33,926 nucleotides of DNA, from assembly GCA_009937205.1 (NCBI GenBank), contig JAACCR010000050.1, positions 1 to 33,926 of the forward strand, read 5' to 3'. Below, in pieces: positions 7,871 through 18,660 of the stretch. The position numbers and the translations under genes were made by a program. This DNA is from Methanobacteriota archaeon (lineage in GTDB: Archaea > Thermoplasmatota > Poseidoniia > Poseidoniales > Poseidoniaceae). Numbering within the stretch: the stretch's first letter is position 1; every line of letters begins with the position of its first letter. The notes under the pieces are model-generated. The model saw only the letters and a list, made by a program, of their open reading frames with translations, did no database searches and was not told where the DNA came from.

Positions 7871-10195
7871 TTATTCTTCCTCAACATACGCCGTAACCAA
7901 TGATTCCCAGTATGAATCTTGGCGGATAGAGTCGGCCGCACAAATTGCAGCCATGTTGACTATGTGGCGCACACCATCTTGCCTTGCAACTAATTGAACT
8001 GGTTTATCCATGCCTTCTAGAATTGGCCCTGTCATCTCTGCGTCTCCAAGTTCCTCGAGTAATTTGTAAGCGATATTTGCTGCCGCAAGATTAGGCAAAA
8101 CAAGTACATTAGCTGGTCCATCAAAGGCCATGAATTCGTATTCACCTTGTATTGCTCCATTGAGTGCTGTATCTCCTTGCATTGGTCCGTCTATTATCAA
8201 GGACGGGTCGAGTTCTCTGGCAAATTCAATCGCTTCTTCAATCCTCTCAGAACGTTGTGCTCTACTGCTGCCAAAATTGGAGAATGATAACATTGCAACC
8301 TTAGGGTCAACACCAAAACGACGAGCAACCTTTGCGGTTTGAACTGCTATTTCCGCTAATGTTCTACTATCTGGATATACATTGACAGTAGCATCTGCCA
8401 AGAAAACGGTTCTACCTTTGACATTCATCATATAACATCCAATAATGCAATGCGCGTCATCTGCTGAACCTATCAATTCGATAGTTGGCCTAAGTACGTC
8501 TCCATAATTTCTTGAAACTCCTCCAACGAATCCATCAGCATGACCACTCTTTACCATTTGACTTGCGAAATATGGGCGGCTCTTCAGCAACCTTGCAGCG
8601 TCAAGATAGGTCATACCTTTCCGCTTCCTATGATCTAACACAGCCTTTGCATATTCTCCCTTGCGGCGTTTATCACGACGCGGGTCATAAGACTCGTAAT
8701 CGAAATGCAAGCCCAATTCTTCAACCATTGAATCTATTCTCTTCTTTGGACCAAGTAATATTGGAATGCAGATTTTCTGTTCTACTAATTGTGCAGCAGC
8801 CTTGATAACTTTCTCATTATCTCCTTCAGGGAAAACAATTCTCTTGCCTTTTCTACGGACTTGATTGATGACGTGGCGCATTACTGAATAAGATAATCCA
8901 AAGCGACCTTCTAGTTGTTCTTTGTATTTTTCAATGTCGAAATCTTCGGCCTTGACACCAGTTATTCCCTCATCTACAGCCGCTTGTGCAACCGCACTGG
9001 CCTCCCAAATTAATACGCGTCTGTCGAACGGTTTGGGAATTATATATTCCGGCCCATATTGCATTGTCGCGCCATCATAAGCTGCTGAAATATAATCTGG
9101 GACTGGTTCTTTGGCCAATGCTGCAAGCGAATAAGTTGCAGCCATTTTCATACCTTGCGTAATATCACGCGCTCTAACATCTAATGCTCCGCGGAAAATA
9201 TATGGAAACCCTAATACATTATTCACTTGATTAGGATAATCTGATCTTCCAGTAGCAATAATTGCATCATCCCTTACTTCAAGGATATCCTCTGGATCTA
9301 TTTCTGGAGTCGGGTTAGCAAGTGCAAAAATTACCGGTTTGGCAGCCATTGTTGCCACCATTTCTTTAGAAACTAATCCACCTTTAGACAATCCTAACAT
9401 CATATCTGCTCCTTTCAATGCATCTGCTAAATCTCCTCCTTTGACATCATGTGCAAATGTTGCTTTGAATTCATTTAGTTCTCCGGCATCTAAACGCTTC
9501 TTTGTCACAATACCTTGGCTATCTACCATCAAGATATTTTCATTTTTCACCCCTACTGCAACATAGTGGTTAGCACAAGCAATTGCACTTGCACCAGCAC
9601 CGATAACAACAACTTTGATTTTTGATACTTCTTTTCCTTGTAATTCAACCGCATTCAACATTGCTGCTGCAGAAATAATTGCAGTTCCGTGTTGATCGTC
9701 ATGCATAACTGGAATGTCTGTTGCTTCCGCAATTCGCCGTTCAATTTCAAAACACTCTGGCGCCTTGATATCTTCGAGATTAATACCGCCGAATGTTTTT
9801 GCGATATTACAAACCGTATTGATAAATTCTTCAGTATCTTCTGTATCAACTTCAATATCAAAGACATCAATATCTGCGAAAGTTTTCAATAACAATCCTT
9901 TTCCTTCCATGACTGGTTTACTGGCTAATGCACCAATATTTCCAAGTCCTAATACTGCTGTACCGTTTGAAATTACTGCGACTAAATTACCTTTAGATGT
10001 ATATTTGTACGCATCTTCAGGGTTCTTTTCAATCTCTAGACACGGGTAGGCTACACCGGGTGAATAAGCCAAACTCAATTCATATGCTGTTGAATGTGGT
10101 TTAGTAGGTACAACCTTGATTTTTCCACGCGGTTCTAGTTCGTGATATTCTAACGCTTCTTGGCGCAACCTGCGCTCCTTTTTCTCGCGTACCAT
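7871..10195 (-). CDS. maeB: NAD(P)-dependent malic enzyme fused to a phosphate acetyltransferase-like domain (MaeB type)
   Basis: 774 aa. N-terminal malic enzyme motifs (SLAYSPGVAYPCLEI, AVISNGTAVLGLGNIGALASKPVMEGK, DDQHGTAIISAAAMLNA). C-terminal PTA-like motifs (RIVFPEGDNEKVIKAA, LSFSNFGSS, DGPMQGDTAL, NVLVLPNLAAANIAYKLLE). Confidence 0.95.
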   Translation of the reverse strand: MVREKKERRLRQEALEYHELEPRGKIKVVPTKPHSTAYELSLAYSPGVAYPCLEIEKNPEDAYKYTSKGNLVAVISNGTAVLGLGNIGALASKPVMEGKGLLLKTFADIDVFDIEVDTEDTEEFINTVCNIAKTFGGINLEDIKAPECFEIERRIAEATDIPVMHDDQHGTAIISAAAMLNAVELQGKEVSKIKVVVIGAGASAIACANHYVAVGVKNENILMVDSQGIVTKKRLDAGELNEFKATFAHDVKGGDLADALKGADMMLGLSKGGLVSKEMVATMAAKPVIFALANPTPEIDPEDILEVRDDAIIATGRSDYPNQVNNVLGFPYIFRGALDVRARDITQGMKMAATYSLAALAKEPVPDYISAAYDGATMQYGPEYIIPKPFDRRVLIWEASAVAQAAVDEGITGVKAEDFDIEKYKEQLEGRFGLSYSVMRHVINQVRRKGKRIVFPEGDNEKVIKAAAQLVEQKICIPILLGPKKRIDSMVEELGLHFDYESYDPRRDKRRKGEYAKAVLDHRKRKGMTYLDAARLLKSRPYFASQMVKSGHADGFVGGVSRNYGDVLRPTIELIGSADDAHCIIGCYMMNVKGRTVFLADATVNVYPDSRTLAEIAVQTAKVARRFGVDPKVAMLSFSNFGSSRAQRSERIEEAIEFARELDPSLIIDGPMQGDTALNGAIQGEYEFMAFDGPANVLVLPNLAAANIAYKLLEELGDAEMTGPILEGMDKPVQLVARQDGVRHIVNMAAICAADSIRQDSYWESLVTAYVEEE

Positions 10196-10389
10196 TTCGT
10201 TCCCCTTCCTGTTGGGAGTGGGTCTGTGGTTTGAGTGTTGTGTGTTTTAATTACAAATTCTTCAAGTTTTTTCAGTAAAAAAATCTAACCGGATTGTGGC
10301 TGAGGGCGATAATAACGGCGAAATTGGTTGATTATTAGTTTCACATCTAAGGGCCGCTTTCAAATACTGTAAAAGCCGCCTCGCATACT

Positions 10390-13300
10390 ATGACCCATTA
10401 TTCCAAGGTACCCAAGGCGTCTCGCAGTGCCAGCCAAGCAATCTCGCTTGTGCTGATAATGTTGCTTTCTAGCCTGGCACCTATACTGGCATCTCCTGTT
10501 GTTTCTACACATGGATTGAATGAAAGTGCGATATGGCCAAAGGAGGGGCATAACGACACTGGCTGGGTTCAACTCGACACCGTCGGTGCAGGGGTAACTC
10601 CTGGCGCCCAAGGCATCACTGAATGGCAATTAGAGTTCGCTCCAGGTGCAGATTTGTCAAATGTTTCCTTGCAATTAAGAGTAAATGGTAGCGATGGTTT
10701 ACTAATTGAGGAGCCGATTCTTACCGCCTCTGATATCGGAATTAACTTGTTTGATTGGAGAGGACTTGGGATGTTTGGTTCAAACGATTTCTTTGATGGC
10801 TCCAACCCACATTCCAGCCGATTGAACCCAAATAGTGACACCGGCGCAGGGTGGACTCTACCAAGCGATGCTGAAATTACAGAATTGGTATTTGAAGCCT
10901 TAGCACCTGCTGATCCTGCTGTGTCTTTTGAGCCAATAAATCTCGACATTAGAGCTAATGCGATTCATCCTGACGATGGTAGAATGATGGTTGGTGTTAC
11001 AAATTCTGTTGTTGTATTAGATGCAAATAATGATCCACAAATAATCGATATCATCACATTTGAAAATGCTAGTTCTGTTCTTGATATAGCAGTAGATGAA
11101 GTTAATCGCTACCTGATAGTCCTAACCGATACAGATGGAATACATTTCTTGAACCTAGATGACTGTTCTTTAGCGATGATCGTTCCTGCTCCTGTCGTAA
11201 CAGATACATATCAAACAAAATTACTAACACTAAATGGAATGGTCTATTTGTCAGGTTATGGAGGATTATTCCAATATGATGCTGCTGCAAATTCTTGGCT
11301 AAACTTAGCAGATTCTACTGATGCTAATTGGAATGGTGGATTCTCCGTTGACATGATTGAAAACAATGGAATCATCTATGTCAGTTCATGGGAGAATGGT
11401 ATCAACCGGTGGGACATCTCCTCTGCCACTTCCCTCTCTGCTTGGACTACTGCAAATGTATTGCATTCAGATTATATCTGGTCTATTACAGTCACTAATA
11501 ATCAAATTTTATTCGGTTCATATGATAACGGAGTTGCCCGCTTTGATTGGAATTCTAATTTCTGGTTAAGTACTTGGAACTCTGCAAATTGGTTAGCCAA
11601 TGATGATATTTGGGGTGTTGAATCACTCGGCGATCAATTGCTAATCTTGAACGGGGCAAATGTCCATTATTACAATACTACAAGTGGAGTTTTCGGAACC
11701 ACTGATACATTGTCAAGTTATGGCATCTTTGCAGGTAGATCGATGTTTACTTGGCCTTCAAGTGGCTCTCGCGCACCAATGACTGATACAATCCTACTAA
11801 CAGACTATACAGGGAAGATTGTCAAATTAACACCTACTAAGTCCACTCGCTACGATGGTCAAATCCCGATATCAAGTTCACCAAGTGCAGGTGATATGAC
11901 AAATATTGTTGAGTTGGATAATATCCTATTCATCACCAATCCGTATGTTTTGGATAGATATGACATCGGACAATCCAAATGGCTAAGTCCAGTAATCCAT
12001 GGTATGGCTGCTACTTCAATACATACTGATGGCAGTAGTGTATTCATGGGAACTGAAGCAAATGGAATCATCAATTATGCTAAGAATGGTAGCGTAATTA
12101 ATTCCTATTCCAATGCAAATGGAATGTATAGTAATTCCATCACAAATTTTGCAATCAATAATGGAATCATAGTCTCTACTCATCAAAGTGGTGGAATAAG
12201 TATTATCAATCTCTCATCGTCTTCAATTTTGAGTTATGATTCATCTGATGGGATGGACTCGGATTTTCTAAATGATGTTGCTATCCATCAAGATATAGCC
12301 TTTATTGGAAGTGAAGATTCTGGAATTATTCGATATGATATTAGCAATGATACATTTCTCTCATCTTGGATCTCAACTGGCGTTAACGGAGTAGATTACG
12401 CACCTATCGCAGTTGTTGGAGATATACTACATCTAGGACTTTCAGGCTATGGTGTTGCTCGCAAAGACCTAGCTACTGGAGAGATATTAACGCCTTTGAC
12501 TACACGGGGGGGCGTCTTGCCAAGTTCTAACATCTATGCTTTGGAAAGTGATGGTTCTGATCTCTACATCGGAACCCAGCGTGGAGCAATACGCTGGGAC
12601 GGTAACCAAGCAGATAATTTTGTTAGCGGTAGCCAATGGCAAACAAGGCCAAATCAATTCTTTGACTTCTCTATTGATGGAGGGGATTTGTATGTTGGAA
12701 CAAACATTGGAGTTTGTAAATATGTATTGTCGACTATAACTATTGATGATTGTCAAAATGTCCAAGATGGAATGCCAAATTGGGCTGTATATGCTGTCCA
12801 CTCCGATTCTGATTTCGTATATGGTGGAACTCTTTCCGGTGTTGGATTGATTGATATTACAAATTTTGAACATGATTCAAATTGGGGCGAAGGCGCTCAA
12901 AGTGATACTGCTCCTGTGGAAGTAATCGGTACTACAGCCTATATTGGGCTTGATGGAATTGGTGTATTGAGGTATGATATTACCAACAATACATGGCTTC
13001 CTACTTGGACTGTTAATGGGGTATTAGATACAAACGGAATTACCAGTTTAGTGGCTGACATTAGGCCTAACCAAATTTGGATTGGTGGTGATGACGGTTT
13101 CCAATTGATTGACATTGTCAATGAAACCGAAGAATATGATATTGAAAAAACCAATGCTATGTATTCTGGAAATGGCGATCCGTATCAGTTGATGATTCAT
13201 GGAGACACATTATATTTCCATCAATCCACTCAAAGCGACAGCATCCGTAGAATAAACATCTTGAACTTCACTTCGATGACATCACTCGATATTGGAAGTC

Positions 13301-16300
13301 AATTATCAGAAAATAATGGTGATGTTTACGGAATGAATTTCATCGGTGACATCTTGATGGTCGGATTGGCTTCTGGCCAATGGTGGAATGCAGATGGGTC
13401 TGGCGGTATTGCTCAATGGAATGCCAGCAATAATTCATGGGGGCCAAATGTTGAACCTATTGGAGAGATTAACCGAGTAACATCTTACCTTTCATCTGCT
13501 GGTAATCATTGGGTTGCCTGGGGCGAAACTAAATTGGATCTTTACAATAATGGCTCTTTAGTTAATTCTTGGGATGATTCTGTATTTGACTTCCCAATAA
13601 GAGGAATTGTTGAATTTGATGGTGCGACATTGTTCGCGACTGAAGATGGTGTGGCAAGATATAACGAATCTTCTAATTCTTGGCTAACAACTTGGACTGA
13701 AGGTAGTGGATTACCAAATAATGCAGGAGAGAGGTTCTATGACATCTGGACTGATGGTACTGATTTGGTAGTCGGAGGCGCTGACTTCACTAATTGGGGC
13801 GGATTTAGTACTGGTAGGATTTCCCACTTAGATAGTACTGGTACTTGGTCTACATTTACCGGTGGGCAAAGTGGAATGCCAAATGGATATCCAATTTCTA
13901 TGACAATTTGTGGTGGAGTTCTCAATGTTGCTATGTACAATAATTTCAATGGCGGAATTGCAGTAATCGATTTACAAAATTCTACTGCTGGCACTCATAT
14001 TTCTGGAACTTCTTTGGAAGATGATACTCCTTCAGCAGTGGCTTGTGATGGAGTTAATACACTTTACATCGCTTATTATGCTGACGATATGCCTGTTTCA
14101 AAGTATAGTTATCAAACCGGAACTTGGTTGAATGACATAACTTCTCGAAATCACAATATTCCTTCAGACAGAGTGTGGTGGGATGCAATAAATTATCACG
14201 CTGGTAAACTAATTCTAGGACATGGATTGGGTACTTCTGGCAATAATATCATTGGAGGAGGATATTCAGTTATCGCTACATCCGGGAATACTGCGGCTTC
14301 TGCAACGGTAATCACACAAGGCTCATCAGTCACGTCTTTCCAACCTTATGGCCAAGGTTGGATTATTGGACAAGCGGGTGGAACTTCTGGCTATAGCCAC
14401 GTAGACATAGTATCTTCACAAGGGCTAACTCCTTTGATCAAACTGCCTGGACTTGTCAGTGGACAAATAACAAGTATCGCGGGTAGTGCAACAACTATTT
14501 GGGTTACAACCTTTGGACAATCTCAAGGGTTCGGAATCGCTGGAGGAGCTGGTATTCTTCAAGGTGATCGGAATGCTGATGGATCTATTGAATGGGATTA
14601 TGGATGGTCTCTATCCGCACAATCTCGCGGTAATGATGTTGAATTGATCGGAAATGATCTCTATGTTACTACATCACCCGCAGGGTTGTACAAATTAGAT
14701 GTTCAAACTCTACAACTTACCACCTATACTGGAGCATTGCACAACAGCCACTATGGAATGGTGAAAACAGGAAATGACTTGGTTATCGGGTTATCTGGAC
14801 AAGGTAATTCAATACCAGGTGTGCAAGTTTTCAATATTAATTCTCAGACCTTTACTCAAGGGAAGTTAATCGCAGGATTACCATCCCCTGTGATCAATGG
14901 ATTTGGCAGTACTAGTGATGTCATGTACATCGCTACAAATGGTGGAATCGGTAGATGGAATTATACTACAAGTGATTGGATGAATCCAATTACCATACTT
15001 GAAGGATTACCTTCAAACATTGTTGAAGACATATTAGTAGATGGTAATGATATTTGGTTGACCACTCCAAGTGGACTTGCAAAGTACAGCCCTGGGACTG
15101 GAACTGTCACAACTATGACCTCGCAAACTGGATTGTTTGGAACCTCAACTTGGGGCCTAACAATGAAAACCAGTGGTGCTAATTCCACTCTATACGTTTC
15201 ACACGATGGTAAAAGTACGGAAAGACCTGGTGTTTCCAGTTTTGAGACTAGTACGCCTACATTGATTGATACTCATCGCTTTGACCAAATTCCTTCCAAT
15301 ACTGTTTCCGCATTGGCTGCAGATTGGTGGGGATTACATATCGCCACTGATATCGGTCCAATGACGCACTGGAATGGACAAGTTGGTGAATTTGAAGATG
15401 GAATGGCCTCTTGGCAAATTAGCGGGTGGCCTATTACGAGTATGCAAAGTGACGGCGATGATGTTTTGGTTATTACCGAGCAAGGTGCTGCAATAATCAA
15501 AGCACGAACTGCTACACACGCAATAATAAAATCCTGGTTTAAAACCAATACTTCAGATGGAATATTAACTGCCAACAATGTTTGGCTAACCACTGAAAGT
15601 GATGGCCTATGGGGTTATGAAAGAACTGCATCTTGGAATGAATTAGATCGATTTGAAATGCGTCGTGCAATACCACTGAACGCTGGATTTAATATGAAAA
15701 ATTCTAACATTAGTGAGTGGACGCATCCTGGCGCTCAAATCCAATTGGTTGATGTTGACAATCCTGTCAAATTAGATTCCACTGCTGGTTCTGCGGGCGC
15801 GCATGGTTTGCTATTCCAAAATGTACCTTTGACCTTTACCTCAACGGTTGCTGGCGCTGCTACTTGGTCTCGTTCTGTGTCACTCAAATATAATGCTACA
15901 GTCAACTTAACCAGTGACCCTGGACTTGAAAATACCATGCAGAATGCTGTTGATAATGGTGTGATCATAAATGGAACTCGTTATGTCACACTAACATTAC
16001 GTTCACCAAGCAATGGCTCCCTACAAGCAAGATTAGTTTATGATTATATCAAGTTGGAGACTCCTGTTGAAATGACTAATTTGATCGACAGACCTGATGA
16101 TGGCGGGGGCGCGTTGATGGCTGATTGGACACTCGTTCATGATGAAGACTTTGCTCGTTACCTCGTATATGTTAACGACGGCCCATTCGTTACTACTGGT
16201 GGTTCAGCATTAACTGCAGCAGACCTCACTGGAAGAACGATTGACAAAGCGATTTCATTGCATAGCCGTTTGTCAAGCGGAGTAACTACTGCAAACGGAG

Positions 16301-18660
16301 TACCACTTGTTGATGGAACTGAATATTATGCTGTAATTGTCGTTGAATATAATGATGGAAGATGGGGATTAATCTCATCACCGATGGGACCAGCAACTCC
16401 TACAGATGAAGTACCTAATTCACCACTTTGGGCTACTGCTGGACCATATGATGGTGGCCAAGATGGTGATTTAGAAGTTGAATGGGCACGTTGTACTGCT
16501 CTCGATTTAGCAAGTACCCGCATTTACACATCAACATCTCAAATGACTGATATTTTAGGACTTAGCATAACTGCTGACCTTCCACCAAGTGAAGGGAATA
16601 CTACCATATTATCACTTGATGCTGGCAAACCATACTGGTTGGGTCTAACTTGTGTAGATGAAGCTGGTCAAGAAGATTGGCAAAATGCTACGATTATTGG
16701 CCCAGTTGTACCGACTGGTGGACTAAATGATAACACAGCACCTGCTAAATTAGAAAATGTTGTTGCAATAGATACTCCGGATGATGATGGTGGAAGAATT
16801 ACTATCTCATGGAATATTAGTGCTGATGAGGATGGTACTTTCTATGCCATCTTTATGATGATAGGTGATGAAGAAGTTCAGTATCCAGACAATGTTAATT
16901 CCTTTTCGCAAACGGCTATCATAAATGACTGTGCTGAAAATTCAACTATTATTTCCAATATGGATGGAGTTGATCTGCAAGATGGCCAACTTTACTGGGT
17001 TGGCGTTGTTGCTTACGATGATTGGCTCAATGCTAACTTGGATGATGTCGATGTTGTCGGCGTTACACCGTTTAGAAACACGATGGGTTCAGGCTCAGCA
17101 CCGAGTCGAATTGGCGTAATCAATGCCTTTGATCATGCTGATGATGATGGAACCGCAATAGATGTTATTTGGTCTATTTCTGATGCTGATGATTTCTCCC
17201 ACTACATCGTATGGGTTGCAGATAAACCTGTTACAGACCTCTCAATACTTTGGGCTGCAATAGGTGATGATTCAGCAAACTGTGCCTGTTTGAAGGTGAA
17301 TAAGCAATGGATTGATGAAGATAAGAATCCGATTGAAATCACATTGAGTACTGCCCTATATGGGGGAGATTCATTGTTAGATACTACGCCGAAATCGATT
17401 ATGCCAGATGTTGAATTATATGTCACCGTCACTGTTCATGATAACAAAGGAAATGTATTCCTCACCGATTTAGTTCAAGCAACTGTTACTCCAATCGATA
17501 ATTTGAATGATGTTGTTGCACCAGATCGATTACAAGACTTGGAATTAATTGACAAGCCTGCTGATGATGGAACTGCACTATTACTGGACTTTAATTTGTC
17601 TGATGATGGTGATGTAAAGTCATATGAAGTCTATGCAGCGACTTGGGAATTCACTTCTGTTAGCACTGGAGGAGATGGCCCAATCGCTCCAATCGCAACT
17701 TTATCAAGAAACCCAGAATTGCCTCTGTCTATCAAATTGACTGCGGGTGATACACCTGTGGTTCCTGGCCAGATGGTTTGGGTCGCAGTAGTCGTGATAG
17801 ATTCTTCTGGAAACTCCTTTGAAGATAATTTAGTTGTAGTGAGTGCTGCATCTGTAGACGATGGGATTAATGATATGGGAGCCCATTTACCAGATATTAT
17901 TGGAATTAGTTTAGCATGGAATGAAGAAGTAAATATTCTAGTTCAGTGGCAACATTCCTCATCGTCTTCAGTTAGAGGATATCAAATTTATATCTCCGAT
18001 GAAGAATACACGACTACTGATGACGCTGTATTAGTCGGAGAAGTAAAAGCCAGTAATACATTCCTAATCACTCAAAATGGATTTGAGGATCTTGTGAATA
18101 ATACCGCATGGTATGTATCGGTAAGTGCAATCGATGAAGAATATCACAAAGAAAGTGTCAAGCCGATTAAATTAGACGCCTTTGAGGCCGGTAATATTGG
18201 CGGTGGAAATGACGAATCTGGAGCAGAGGATGAAAGCAAGCAATTGGGTTCATATTTGACAACTCCAAATCTCTTAGCCATGGGATTAGCCATTGTCGCC
18301 CTATTCCTAATACTAGCAATTTTCAAGAGTCGGGGCAGTAACCAACGCCGTAGTAAAGATTGGGAATTACAAGAAGCTACATGGGGATTACAAAATCAAA
18401 ATGATGCTGGATGGGATAATGTTCCGAAGGGAACTCCTGCCCCTCCACCTGCAGCCACCGTTACTCAAACTCAATCAAGTGACATATATGCTGCCGCAAA
18501 CAGAGTTCAATCTGATAGTTATGGCCGACCTGCATATCAAAGCCAACAACCGGTGTTACAGCCTGTTATAAACGAGACACTGCTTGATGATTTAATCGAA
18601 AAGCCGGCACAGCAATCTCAACAGAACATTGACACATCATTCCTTGATGACCTGCTGTGA
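10390..18660 (+). CDS. Giant surface protein: signal peptide, many beta-propeller repeats, FN3-like repeats, TM segment, Gln/Pro-rich cytoplasmic tail
   Basis: 2756-aa ORF. N-terminal SASQAISLVLIMLLSSLAPILASP; repeated propeller-blade motifs such as NGINRWDISSATSLSAWTT and NGVARFDWNSNFWLSTWNS; C-terminal TM LLAMGLAIVALFLILAIF followed by KSRGSNQRRSK and the tail. Confidence 0.92.
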   Translation: MTHYSKVPKASRSASQAISLVLIMLLSSLAPILASPVVSTHGLNESAIWPKEGHNDTGWVQLDTVGAGVTPGAQGITEWQLEFAPGADLSNVSLQLRVNGSDGLLIEEPILTASDIGINLFDWRGLGMFGSNDFFDGSNPHSSRLNPNSDTGAGWTLPSDAEITELVFEALAPADPAVSFEPINLDIRANAIHPDDGRMMVGVTNSVVVLDANNDPQIIDIITFENASSVLDIAVDEVNRYLIVLTDTDGIHFLNLDDCSLAMIVPAPVVTDTYQTKLLTLNGMVYLSGYGGLFQYDAAANSWLNLADSTDANWNGGFSVDMIENNGIIYVSSWENGINRWDISSATSLSAWTTANVLHSDYIWSITVTNNQILFGSYDNGVARFDWNSNFWLSTWNSANWLANDDIWGVESLGDQLLILNGANVHYYNTTSGVFGTTDTLSSYGIFAGRSMFTWPSSGSRAPMTDTILLTDYTGKIVKLTPTKSTRYDGQIPISSSPSAGDMTNIVELDNILFITNPYVLDRYDIGQSKWLSPVIHGMAATSIHTDGSSVFMGTEANGIINYAKNGSVINSYSNANGMYSNSITNFAINNGIIVSTHQSGGISIINLSSSSILSYDSSDGMDSDFLNDVAIHQDIAFIGSEDSGIIRYDISNDTFLSSWISTGVNGVDYAPIAVVGDILHLGLSGYGVARKDLATGEILTPLTTRGGVLPSSNIYALESDGSDLYIGTQRGAIRWDGNQADNFVSGSQWQTRPNQFFDFSIDGGDLYVGTNIGVCKYVLSTITIDDCQNVQDGMPNWAVYAVHSDSDFVYGGTLSGVGLIDITNFEHDSNWGEGAQSDTAPVEVIGTTAYIGLDGIGVLRYDITNNTWLPTWTVNGVLDTNGITSLVADIRPNQIWIGGDDGFQLIDIVNETEEYDIEKTNAMYSGNGDPYQLMIHGDTLYFHQSTQSDSIRRINILNFTSMTSLDIGSQLSENNGDVYGMNFIGDILMVGLASGQWWNADGSGGIAQWNASNNSWGPNVEPIGEINRVTSYLSSAGNHWVAWGETKLDLYNNGSLVNSWDDSVFDFPIRGIVEFDGATLFATEDGVARYNESSNSWLTTWTEGSGLPNNAGERFYDIWTDGTDLVVGGADFTNWGGFSTGRISHLDSTGTWSTFTGGQSGMPNGYPISMTICGGVLNVAMYNNFNGGIAVIDLQNSTAGTHISGTSLEDDTPSAVACDGVNTLYIAYYADDMPVSKYSYQTGTWLNDITSRNHNIPSDRVWWDAINYHAGKLILGHGLGTSGNNIIGGGYSVIATSGNTAASATVITQGSSVTSFQPYGQGWIIGQAGGTSGYSHVDIVSSQGLTPLIKLPGLVSGQITSIAGSATTIWVTTFGQSQGFGIAGGAGILQGDRNADGSIEWDYGWSLSAQSRGNDVELIGNDLYVTTSPAGLYKLDVQTLQLTTYTGALHNSHYGMVKTGNDLVIGLSGQGNSIPGVQVFNINSQTFTQGKLIAGLPSPVINGFGSTSDVMYIATNGGIGRWNYTTSDWMNPITILEGLPSNIVEDILVDGNDIWLTTPSGLAKYSPGTGTVTTMTSQTGLFGTSTWGLTMKTSGANSTLYVSHDGKSTERPGVSSFETSTPTLIDTHRFDQIPSNTVSALAADWWGLHIATDIGPMTHWNGQVGEFEDGMASWQISGWPITSMQSDGDDVLVITEQGAAIIKARTATHAIIKSWFKTNTSDGILTANNVWLTTESDGLWGYERTASWNELDRFEMRRAIPLNAGFNMKNSNISEWTHPGAQIQLVDVDNPVKLDSTAGSAGAHGLLFQNVPLTFTSTVAGAATWSRSVSLKYNATVNLTSDPGLENTMQNAVDNGVIINGTRYVTLTLRSPSNGSLQARLVYDYIKLETPVEMTNLIDRPDDGGGALMADWTLVHDEDFARYLVYVNDGPFVTTGGSALTAADLTGRTIDKAISLHSRLSSGVTTANGVPLVDGTEYYAVIVVEYNDGRWGLISSPMGPATPTDEVPNSPLWATAGPYDGGQDGDLEVEWARCTALDLASTRIYTSTSQMTDILGLSITADLPPSEGNTTILSLDAGKPYWLGLTCVDEAGQEDWQNATIIGPVVPTGGLNDNTAPAKLENVVAIDTPDDDGGRITISWNISADEDGTFYAIFMMIGDEEVQYPDNVNSFSQTAIINDCAENSTIISNMDGVDLQDGQLYWVGVVAYDDWLNANLDDVDVVGVTPFRNTMGSGSAPSRIGVINAFDHADDDGTAIDVIWSISDADDFSHYIVWVADKPVTDLSILWAAIGDDSANCACLKVNKQWIDEDKNPIEITLSTALYGGDSLLDTTPKSIMPDVELYVTVTVHDNKGNVFLTDLVQATVTPIDNLNDVVAPDRLQDLELIDKPADDGTALLLDFNLSDDGDVKSYEVYAATWEFTSVSTGGDGPIAPIATLSRNPELPLSIKLTAGDTPVVPGQMVWVAVVVIDSSGNSFEDNLVVVSAASVDDGINDMGAHLPDIIGISLAWNEEVNILVQWQHSSSSSVRGYQIYISDEEYTTTDDAVLVGEVKASNTFLITQNGFEDLVNNTAWYVSVSAIDEEYHKESVKPIKLDAFEAGNIGGGNDESGAEDESKQLGSYLTTPNLLAMGLAIVALFLILAIFKSRGSNQRRSKDWELQEATWGLQNQNDAGWDNVPKGTPAPPPAATVTQTQSSDIYAAANRVQSDSYGRPAYQSQQPVLQPVINETLLDDLIEKPAQQSQQNIDTSFLDDLL
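16060..18160 (+). repeat. About six FN3-like protein repeats within the giant surface protein
   Basis: Repeated pattern: IDRPDDGGGALMADWTLVHDEDFARYLVYV; IDTPDDDGGRITISWNISADEDGTFYAIFM; FDHADDDGTAIDVIWSISDADDFSHYIVWV; IDKPADDGTALLLDFNLSDDGDVKSYEVYA; plus two more divergent units. Confidence 0.75.
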
